Origin: Syncephalastrum monosporum B8922
Taxonomy: Eukaryota; Mucoromycota; Mucoromycetes; Mucorales; Syncephalastraceae
Length of the DNA stretch: 64,000 nt
Assembly: GCA_000697355.1 (NCBI GenBank)
Contig: JNEN01000782.1
Span: 1 to 64,000 of the forward strand
Direction of reading: 5' to 3'
Shown here piece by piece: positions 11,418 to 20,984 of this stretch. Each line of letters starts with the position of its first letter. Position 1 is the stretch's first letter. The notes under the pieces are model-generated. The model was not told the origin of the DNA, did not search any database, and worked only from the letters and a program-made list of their open reading frames with translations. The translations under genes were made by a program, and so were the position numbers.

Positions 11418-14417
11418 TATTTACAGTTACGCCCGTCGACCACGCACTCAATCAGAGATTCTAATTTTCTTCGTGAACGGAGCCAGGAAACATTGTCCAA
11501 ACGTCTATAGAAACAACGCGATAACCTACGTCGACGATAAGAGGAAAGAATATACATGCCCAGAGAGAGCTAGCACGCCTTACGCGCGCGTCAAGTACCC
11601 CGGCCTCGATCGCTTAGGTGCGTAGAAAGAGTGAAGTGTAATCCACGAGAAGCGATTCTGGTACGAAATCTCATAGGCTAGTTGTCGAGAATAATGGCCA
11701 AAGCAGATAATCCGACTCCATTCTATTTCTTTGTGCCATATTTCGCCATTAATAAGCTGAAGCCATTCTCAATTTTATTATTGTTACATTCCCGTTTCCA
11801 TCGAACACCTGAATTCTGGCATTAGCAGTCTCCAGTTTGACCTATCTCTTCCCTTTGTATTCTAGCTATCGAGTAATTGACGACATCTCCCACTGGACAG
11901 ATAGTGACAGTTTATCGCTTTTACAGGTATCGAACAAATTGAGCAGCCATCTTTGGATCTGAAATTTCCGAAGTTATGTCCAAGATAGAACTGTATTTTG
12001 GAACCATCACTATTTCAATGAGACATTCTTCACTCTTCTTATTTAGCTATAAAACAAGGAGAGTGGATATGCTAAACAGTGGTGCAAAATGTCTATAGTT
12101 ATCTGTTACATTTGAATACGGTGTCAGCGCGACTAGCAGGAGTGAAAAGCTGGGATTTCCCGCATTATACATTCTCACACAGGCCATCCTCCCCAGTATA
12201 TACCTAATATCTTATCTCAGTAACTCGACCGTCATGGTTAGTCATCCATATAGTTTATAGCTGAGTAGAGTGAATCTTTTTGTTAAAGTATACATTGGCT
12301 GAAGAGATGATGGAAGTTTTTCCAGAAATTAACGCTTCAATCCTTTGATGAAAGCAGATGGTCATAGCACGAAGAAATATCTAGCAAATAACGATTATTT
12401 ATCATTCTTCGAAATATTTACACTAAACAGGGTACAAAAAGGCCCTGTGCACCATCGAATGCACATGCTTGGATCTAATTTGTAGCATCGACGGATAATT
12501 ATAAATGGGATTGTCTCCTTGCTATGTGTACATTAGATTCATGAGACTTATCGATGTTTACCACTCTATACTTGATATACGCACTTCTAATAAGCTCATC
12601 TTTGTCTATCCTTATTTCACCTCCATACTATCAGGTTGGGTAATAGAAAGAATTATTTAGATGTGCCGTTGTTGCACATGTCGAAGCGCCAAGAAAAAGG
12701 ACGCGTGTCTGTCTTCTAAAAGTTACTTGAATTGTATGGGTCCGTGCATGTTACCTCTACAATAAAAACACATATGGTGTCTGACATGTGTAGCCATACA
12801 GTTTCTCATACTTTTGAGTGCGATCTGATTTTCGGCCGATCAACCTGTGAACAGGTATACAGCCGGACCATGAATTCGCTGGACACTTGGCGTTTTTTGA
12901 AGAGTTATCCAGGAAGATCTCATGCACTGCATACAGGGACGGTAATATAACTACAGACCTTCTGTTACAGAATCCAAAGAACCATACTAACTATTATCTA
13001 TTATACTTAGCATTGGATGTGATCCAGGGGCAAGCTGGGGTGATGTATGAATGAGTGTAATATGCTATTATTCGAAGAGAAAGCATCATATAGATGCTCC
13101 TCTTATCGATCGTATTCGAAGAGGAAAAAATATTAAAGATCCATCACCGAGAATGCGCGCCTTTGCAACCACTTTAATAAGCAGTTAGCTCGATTTTTAA
13201 TCGTCTCACTTCCGACTTCCTTTTTGTGGTTGCTCCGAACGTCAAAAAAGAAGAAAACCTGCCGGCTGACCTGTTGGAGCTCAGGTATTGTAGGACATGA
13301 TACTAGATCAGGAACTGGTATGATATATGAAGATATTATATTATTGGGAAACTTCATAGTCGCAAGGGAATCAATCTTTACGTATTCAGCCTAGCCACCT
13401 TTGTGTCGACATTAATGATCGAGTGGCCTGGTAATCAGACCCTAAATCTCTTTTAAGCATATAAGCAAACAGCAGATATTATACAGATTTGCTCTACGTA
13501 TCGGAATATGATACAATGTGCATGTTCTGACGTTTTAGAAGCGGGTTCATCCCAAACTGCCAAGCCGAGATTTAGCATATGCCGGCGGCGGTGCTGGACA
13601 GGATACGTGGCGCGATCCGCGGGTGGATAGACATGCAAACTTTCTTTTTCGGGACGTTGCTATCATACAGATTAAAAATACCAGGGTGGAAAAGCGCGCA
13701 AAATTGTGTGGCGTCTCGTATGATTCTTCGTGGTGTTATGACTTACTCCCTTCTCTACGTGTCATATACTGTCTTGCCCAAGAAGCCAGCATGGTGTCGT
13801 CACAAGGTTTTCTAGAGATCGTCAGTCGAAGGGCGGAGAGAGGGATCCGGTTTGACAAGTGGCACAACGGAATGCTGCCGGGGTGAAAAGCGCTCTGTCC
13901 TGTTCCAGGTATGGACGAGGTGTGTTTGCTAAGTCTTCCTTTTATTTTCATGAAACTAGTATACCTGCCTCCATTTTATCGTGCACTGATAGTCAAGCTT
14001 ATCTAAAGGGATATCCGCACTGCTAATTGTCGATCTAGTAGTAAAAGTCTAGTTTATTACGCTTTTCCTGGTTCCAGCAGGAGGCTAGGTACGTTGTACA
14101 GTGTGTGTCACCTCTTCACCCGAGTTTTCTAAACCCAGTGAGAGTGTGGCAACGGAGAGCAACAAAGAAGTGTCTTAACCTTGTGACCTTCCAAATTCAG
14201 GCAATATATTGCTCAAAGTATATAATACTTCTTTATGTGACTAATTATAATGATTAGCAGAAACAAAAACTCATAAGGATCTGAGCAGGGGTAGATGTGT
14301 ATCATATTTTCTGCTGAGGTGCCTCTTCCTATGAGTTCTACGTGAGATCTTAACGTACATAATGTATCATTTTATTGTTCAATGATCGATGGAAAAGCAA
14401 ATTTTTCACCTTCGTCG

Positions 14418-14426
14418 ATCAGATAA
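14418..14426 (+). promoter_or_regulatory. ATCAGATAA iron-GATA consensus site (distal)
   Basis: A perfect match to ATCWGATAA, the site described for iron-regulatory GATA factors (SreA family) in ascomycetes, 645-653 bp upstream of the ferric reductase ATG. Confidence 0.5.
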
Positions 14427-14935
14427 TCGCCTATTTTGGGTTTCACAGGATGTCGCTTGGATTTGTCGAATAACGTACACAACTTCGACTTATACGGCAC
14501 CTATCTCCCAAGAGGATTTTGCAGATGTGAAGGTGCTACGGACCAGTGGAATACACTGCTACTGTGGCTATAGTAGCCTGCTGACCCATTGATGAGCGCT
14601 TTGGTGGATCCACGTTTTTGCCACAAGAGGTAATTTTAACCAATCTCATCGGTCCAAATTGATTCTCCGCGTTTGCAGCGGAAGATCGCCCTTCGTGGCG
14701 TCTAATAGACTAAAAGCAGAAGAATGCCCAATTTTCACTGCTATCCCGAAAAAGGTGAAACCCCTCAGCCCTGCAAAGCGAATCCAACGATATGGCACTC
14801 TTTGTGCACAATAGAGATACGTTCACGCATGACGCTCTTGTCCCCGGGTATCTGCAGACCTTGTGTTCTTGAGCCATTGTATGTTTTTTTGACTAAATAC
14901 AGATTCAAAGTAGATCAGATACACCGCGTCCAGAC

Positions 14936-14944
14936 ATCAGATAA
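14936..14944 (+). promoter_or_regulatory. ATCAGATAA iron-GATA consensus site (proximal)
   Basis: A second perfect ATCWGATAA match, 127-135 bp before the ferric reductase ATG. An 8-of-9 match (ATCAGATAC) lies just upstream at 14914-14922. The clustering close to the start codon makes a regulatory role plausible; it is untested. Confidence 0.6.
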
Positions 14945-15070
14945 TGGTCATTTTTCCCTTTTTTCTTTTTGTTCCCGCTGACCTTGATCGCTCGACTTTT
15001 TTTATTTTCTAAATTTGTATATATACACCATAATAAAGGCACCGTATGTACCGGGCGCTTGCACCACGGT

Positions 15071-17014
15071 ATGGAGCCATTAAACACGAGCAAAGACTTC
15101 CACAAACCAGGCTACATATATGCCTTCTTTTGCTGGGGTATCTTTGCACTGTACTGCATCTTTACGCAGACGAATCGTCTGCTGCGTTACCTGGCCCGAC
15201 GTGAACGTCTCCTTGGCAAGACGGGCGCCGCCACAGCATGGCATCAACGCATGTCACGCGTGGGCCTGCCTGTATTCCTCGAATATGTGGTCCCTATTCC
15301 TTTCGTCACAACCATGATTCCTATTAAGCATATCCTTGGAGTCTTTGTACTGATCGTTTTCAACCTGATCTTCATGTTCCTGGCGCCGTTCCAGTACGCG
15401 GACAGTGTTACTAGCTTCCCGCAAGCATCCATAGGAATTGGTATGATGGACCGCCGCGCAGCCTACATCGGAATGGTGAATTGGAGTATGGTGTTTGTTC
15501 TCGGCTCGCGAAATACCATCGTTACCAGAATGTCCGGTATGACTTTCGAAGGCCTGATTCCGTTCCACCGATGGATCGCACGTATCGGCTTCTGCGAATT
15601 TGTTCCTCACTTTGTGTGGCGTATGTAAGTAGCTTTTACTGCTCCAGTGGTCCTCATACAGACCTATTAACGCTTGATTTCGATAGGTACAAAGGTTACC
15701 TGAAGGGCGGTGATGCCAAGGCCACTCTTTTCTGGGATATCGAACAAGGCACTGGTACTATCGCTATGATCGGCTTCCTTATCATCTTTTGCACATCTTT
15801 CGAGTGGGTTCGCCGCAGATTCTTTGAGGTGTTCTACTACATGCATATCGTGGGTATCATCATTGCCATCATTGCGGCCTGCTGGCACGAGGTGGCTTGT
15901 TTCTACTACTTTATTCCGACGGTGATTCTCTGGTTTTTCGATCGGTGCTGGCGCTCGTATCAATCCTGGGTTTGCAAGGTCAACACGATCAGCGTCGAAC
16001 CGGCTATCAATCACCGCACCAGCCCATCCAGTGTCAACCCTGGTATTACACGTGTTCTGTTCGAGTACGAACGCCTGCGCTCGTATCATCCTGGCCAATA
16101 CGTTTTCATCTCGCTGGTGAAGCGCACACGCAGCATCAAGGATTATTTCAGCTACCTGAACTGGCATCCGATGACCATCTCTGAGGTGTTTGGCCAGCAG
16201 CAGGACTCTTCATCGGTACCAGAGGAGCGCGTGGCCGTTAGTGGAGCCGAGAAAAAGACAGGCATCGCCATGGTGGATGAGAAGACCGCGAACGACGTGG
16301 AAGAGACTTTCGGTGTGCGCCGGCGCCACGTGGCGTTAGACAGCGACAAGACGGCGGCTTCGCTTCACATTAAGGCCTTGGGCAAATACACCGAGACTCT
16401 CACGGAAGATATGAATGTGCGGGTGGATGGTCCGTATGGGCCGCGCCTCGAGTTCCAAGATTCCCCCGTCGTGATCTGCTTTGCTGCCGGTATTGGTATC
16501 ACACCCGCCTTGACCATCATCAAAGACGCTGTGGAACGTCGTGCAGCGGGGATTCAGACGGTCCGAACCGAGCAAGTGCACTTAATCTGGGCTGTCAGAA
16601 CGTTGGGTAAGCGGTGCTATAATGATGTCATTACAAGAAAGCTTATACTTTATTGGGCTGTATGCAGATGAGCTAGACCCGTTTATGGATCTCTTCATGT
16701 ATTGTTGCGATCAGGCAGCTGGCGCCAAGCAACCGATTCAGCTGCGGGTGGATGTTTATGTAACGCGGGAAGAGCAGAAACACCTTTACAAGGAGGGCGG
16801 CCACTGGTTCGAAAATCTGGAGGGTTGCCATGTCACTTTTGGCGGTCGTCCTGATATTCCGCAGTGCATGCAGACAATCGCAGACGGGATGACAGGCATA
16901 CCGCATGAAGATGTTTGGGTGCATACCTGCGGCTCAGACCAATTTATGAGCGGCGTTCTGAATCAGGCATTCAAGCGCCACTGGCATGCCCACCACGAGA
17001 CTTTTGAGTTCTAG
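15071..17014 (+). CDS. Ferric-chelate reductase / NADPH oxidase-type transmembrane protein
   Basis: Plasma-membrane FRE-type metalloreductase, moving electrons from NADPH through FAD and two hemes to extracellular ferric or cupric ions. Three exons (15071-15624, 15687-16606, 16668-17014) close to 606 aa. There are about six to seven membrane segments. Two His pairs, each spaced 14 residues (H166/H180 and H238/H252), fit bis-heme coordination; PFHRWIARIGF marks the first. The cytoplasmic part has the FAD motif YHPGQYVFIS and HPMTIS, the NADPH site FAAGIGITPALT, and the C-terminal CGSDQFMSGVL motif. A roughly 100-residue Ser/Glu-rich insertion lies between FAD and NADPH motifs. The start was chosen at the ATG just before TM1; the frame is open 34 codons further upstream, so an extra exon cannot be excluded. 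Two ATCAGATAA boxes lie upstream. Confidence 0.9.
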
Positions 17015-18055
17015 AGTACTTTCTAAAATTTATACATATAATATAATATCATCTCATCAAGAGTATATACTACCGATGCTATGGAGGAGAAATGAAAAGA
17101 GGAATGGAAAAGAAAACTATTGTGGATGCATCTTGGTACAGAAGGTGATCATAGCCTCAATTAGGATCAAACGCCTCTTTCTCGCTTTAATTCTTACTCT
17201 TCTGTCCAGGATCTTTTAGTTCCCGTCTCGTTTATGTTTATTGGAATCTTTAAGCGTCCAACACCATTATCACCTTATGATTACAACGTAAGTAAAAGTG
17301 GGCGCTGATAATTCACTTGCAGTTGTTGCAAAACTTTTAGTTACGTAATGGCCATCTACTCGCTGCGTCCGAGCACATGTTAGAGCTGTGCATTTGATTC
17401 AAGTAACGCACAGAAGGGGAACGGCTGTCTCACACGTTAATGGCGAGTATTTCTACTAGATGGTGCGAGCACTGAAATTGATGCACACACGGCTTTGTTG
17501 CCGAAATGTCACGCTCGATATTCTTGATGCCGAGCGAGCCAGAGTGGGGTAGGGATCTTCATTGGTTTGCGGTGAAGTAGCTGCGAGTGTGTAAATTACA
17601 GATTTCTCGGAGTCAGGTTGCTGGCATGCTGATGTAAGAAGGGGAGCCTGATAAAATTTTTTAACCTTCAAAACACAATATTTTCCATTCTATACAGTTC
17701 TTTAAAGTTCTGGATGCAGTCCTTATACGTATACACGCTAACCCATGACTGATAGGCATTCAGAAGGGGAATACACGTATGATATTTTTAACGGGCAGAA
17801 ATCAACAATCATTGGCGCATTATTAGCTGGGTTAAATATAATTTTTTGACAGATGCAACGATTTCGGTGTGCGGTGCGCTGAGTCACAGCGAGATCCAAA
17901 ACACGCATGTGGAAATGAGTCGTGATACAGCCAAGAGAATGCCACTTACTTACTAAGTATAGTAGATACTTTACTCGAAATAAAGGGGAAATAGGATCAG
18001 TGCATCCTAAACCTGTCAGGGAGTTGACATATTGCCAAATAGACGTATATTTCGC

Positions 18056-18064
18056 TTATCTGAT
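18056..18064 (-). promoter_or_regulatory. ATCAGATAA site in GATA-factor promoter
   Basis: TTATCTGAT on the plus strand, i.e. ATCAGATAA on the minus strand, a perfect ATCWGATAA match about 190 bp before the ATG of the GATA factor. A simple TGATAA follows at 18073-18078. Confidence 0.55.
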
Positions 18065-18089
18065 GCGGAGATTGATAATCCCTAATTAT

Positions 18090-18098
18090 TTATCAGAT
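18090..18098 (-). promoter_or_regulatory. ATCTGATAA site in GATA-factor promoter
   Basis: TTATCAGAT on the plus strand, i.e. ATCTGATAA, the second perfect ATCWGATAA match, about 156 bp before the ATG and 34 bp from the first. Two such sites in a GATA-factor promoter suggest autoregulation. Confidence 0.55.
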
Positions 18099-18144
18099 CT
18101 TCCGACTGGAAGAAGCATAGGAAAAAAAGGACCACAAAAAGATC

Positions 18145-18170
18145 CCCGCCCACGAGAGCGGTCGGGCGGG
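18145..18170. promoter_or_regulatory. GC-rich inverted repeat CCCGCCC-N12-GGGCGGG
   Basis: Perfect 7-bp arms separated by 12 nt, 84 bp before the GATA-factor ATG, in otherwise AT-rich sequence. It could bind a factor as a dimer, or fold in the 5' leader if transcription starts upstream. The role is unknown. Confidence 0.45.
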
Positions 18171-18253
18171 CCACACATGTGCGGCAACCTTACATCCCGC
18201 GGCAAGACAACAATAATAGCGTGACCTGCCGTTCTAATTGTTTTTCTTATCTT

Positions 18254-20702
18254 ATGGCACCCTTGGTTCTCAAGGTCAAGAACGACCACGCGCCTTTCTC
18301 GTCCTTCTCCCAAGTAGAATGCGAGGATGATATCACCCAAGCTTGGCGAGTCATCCACAAAGTGTCGAACGCTCTTGAACATGGATCTCGTTTAGAAAAT
18401 CTCTCATGGCGACTTTGGTTTCGCCATCAACTCATGAATCGCAGTGGCGCTCATGGTCATTTCACTGGCTTGAAGGAGAATACCGCGCATGTCCTCGATC
18501 GTGGAGGTTTCGATCTGGAATCTATTGGAAAACAGTTCTGGTATGGCCATGAACCGAAGAAAAAACCAGCAAAGATGAAGAAAAAGCAAGTTGTTCGGCC
18601 ACCTCCTCTGTCACAACCATCCGCTCAATATCATCATCAGCAGTACCAGCACCAGCACGTTCATTCCAACCAGACGCAGCATCCAAATATACACACGCCC
18701 ACTATGATGATGCACCACCAACAGCAGCAACCTCACCAGCCACTGTCACCTTCCGCTCCTTTGATGATGCAGCAGTCTAGCGAAATGAATATCGACGAGC
18801 TCCTTAGCCATCCCGCTAGGTCTCTCCAACATGACCACGGTACCCCTGAATGGGCTCAAACAGAACAAACTTCGCAACGGCACCCTCAATCGCACCTACA
18901 GCAAGAACAGCAACATTCGCCTAGGTCAGCCGCTTTCGATACAGCCTCTATACTGGCAGAATCAGCACAGTCACTTCAGGCAGCGCTCTCGATGGATTTC
19001 GAGGACCACGGAGCAGCTTCCTTGCTAGATCAACAGAATATGCTCGTCGATCGTATGGCGTCGTTTTCTGTCACCAGTCCCCTCTCGCCCACGTCTCGGC
19101 AAACACACCCGGAGAGCAACGCCCTTTATATGACGACGGGAGGGTCCATGCCCCCACCACCCTCGGCTACGCTCGGAAATAAGCTCTACGATCACCAGCA
19201 GCCATTGCATCACCATCAGCAACTTCCACATGCTACCTCATACCATTCTACGGCTGAATCGTCTCACATGATGACTTCTTATAGCGCATCCATGCAGCAT
19301 AGGTGAGCTATTGAAGGCATGCGTCAGTCTACTTTGTACTGATTACTGTGTATCTCTAGCTACACTCCCCGACAGCAAGAGCATCACCAGACACCAGGCG
19401 ATGAGACAATTCCGGTTCAGCAACAGCATATTATGAGTTTACTCGCAGAAGCTGGTATGTTCGATGGCGATCCAAAGCAGCTGCATTCCACGCCGCCGCC
19501 GCCTCAGACAGCTCCCAACACAATGGCCTCCGGTCGCAATATACAGCGCATCGGTGTCGGGTATGAGGACACGGATCCACGACTCAAGTCGGCTGCCAGC
19601 GACGTTCTCTCGGACGACGACGATGATGATAGCACGGACGATGACAGCGACGACGACACTTCTTCCGATTCGGATTCGGACGCCTCTTCGGACGACACAC
19701 CGATTTGCACCAACTGCGGCGCAACGAGTACGCCTCTCTGGCGCAGATCGAATGAAGACGAATTATTGTGCAATGCATGTGGTCTCTAGTATGTTTCACG
19801 GATGCCGTTGGAATCGTGGGTATCACTAACCATAATTCTATTTTAGTCAAAAGTTACATAATGCACCCCGGCCGAAGTCTCTGCGTCCGAACAATCCCCG
19901 CAAGGAAACGCGTGAAGACTTGACTCCCAAAATCACCTGTTCCAACTGCGGTACAAATAACACGCCACTTTGGAGACGCGATGGTGAGGGTGCACCCTTG
20001 TGCAATGCGTGCGGTCTCTAGTAAGTATTACGTGAATTACTCCGACCACCAGACGTCTAACTTTTTTCTAGCTATAAGCTCCATCAAGAAAAGCGACCGC
20101 TCTCGATGAAGACAGATACGATTAAGAAACGACAGCGCTACGAAGGCAGTAGCGGTAAAAAGAAAAAGAAGAAAAAGAAGAGCAAGAAGTCTGGGTCTGA
20201 AGAAAAGCACAAGAAAAAGAAAAAACGGCAGAAACGGATCCAGGAAGACCATGTGGATGTATCATACTCGCCGACTCAGCCAACAGCCAGTGTCAGCAGT
20301 AGCTCCAATACGACTATGGCTCCTATGGCAGTGACGCCATCGTCGTCTTCGTCTCTTTTATCCAACCATCCGCATCACCCACAACACCACCACCACCACC
20401 ACCACCATCCATCACCGGCGCAGCAGTCCCCACAGCCGTCGCCTTCTTCTTCTACCTATGCATTGCATCAGTCACCTGTATCGCATACGCCGCCAGTATC
20501 CAACTTTGTCACGTCTGCGACACAATTGATGCTCAACTTCCAAGCGGCGACCTCCAATCCAGCCGAGGTCACTTCTGATTTCTTCCAGTATCAGGACTAC
20601 TTTGGCTCAAGCAATTTTTGCCCTTACTTCCCAGACGCGACATCGTCGTCGTCAGGTCAGTCCACGCCGCACCAGCCTCAGCCGCATAATCAGCAACAGT
20701 AG
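18254..20702 (+). CDS. GATA transcription factor with two zinc fingers and DUF1752-like N-terminus
   Basis: Nuclear DNA-binding regulator. Four exons (18254-19302, 19360-19788, 19847-20020, 20072-20702) close to 760 aa. The N-terminus has a DUF1752-like segment ending SWRLWFRH, as in AreA/Gaf1-type factors. A long Gln/His/Ser-rich region follows, then an acidic Asp/Ser run. Two fingers of the form CX2CX17CX2C follow (about 465-490 and 524-549), each with TPLWRR and CNACGLY. Only finger 2 has the classical basic tail ([20 protein letters not shown]). Lys-rich and His/Ser-rich segments complete the C-terminus. Two fingers recall the iron repressors (SreA, Fep1, Urbs1), but no Cys-rich region lies between them, and DUF1752 points to nitrogen-type factors. 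The regulon is therefore uncertain; motifs near this gene and the ferric reductase favour an iron or autoregulatory role. Confidence 0.9.
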
Positions 20703-20984
20703 TTGTGATGCGACTATGCTCCAAGGTTCCATATGTACATGCAAAAATTCCTACTCTACATGCAAACGCTACATTACTACGACATATTTCATTCCTCCCT
20801 CACCCCCCGCCTCCCAGCCTCTTGACGCTCGTTCGGCCACACAGCAAAGATAGAGCAAAGAACATGCCCCCCTTTCTTCTTTTTCTGTTCTTTTTCCTTT
20901 AATATGCTTTGTATATAGCAGACAAACCAAGCATTTTTTTTTTATATGGCCAATCTAGAAGTAAATAAATCCTATGCAGCTTGC

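Larger units (their letters stand above)
9984..15070. other. 5 kb gene-poor region with decayed coding remnants
   Basis: The longest stretch without an intact gene. It is more AT-rich than its flanks and lacks the short-intron gene structure seen elsewhere. Two pieces read like decayed protein-coding sequence and are listed separately (10273-10930 and 11172-11417). A third, weaker candidate lies at about 13579-13886, with overlapping open frames and no start or end I would defend. From 11,420 to 13,550 and 13,890 to 14,400 I see only AT-rich non-coding sequence. The last about 650 bp is the promoter of the ferric reductase gene. I found no terminal repeats, target-site duplication or complete transposase. 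A relic transposon origin is inference. Confidence 0.6.
17015..18253. other. Spacer between ferric reductase and GATA factor genes
   Basis: About 1.24 kb with no credible gene. The first part is the AT-rich 3' flank of the reductase. The last 200 bp hold the GATA-factor promoter elements listed separately (two ATCWGATAA matches, one further TGATAA, and a GC-rich inverted repeat). Confidence 0.6.

Noticed and set aside
14389..14592. 67-codon open frame upstream of the ferric reductase
   Set aside because: No motif, no splice link to the reductase frame, and located within the presumed promoter. Treated as chance.
18254..20702. Direct naming of the GATA factor as SreA or AreA
   Set aside because: It mixes features of both (two fingers, but no Cys-rich region; DUF1752-like N-terminus), so no symbol is given.
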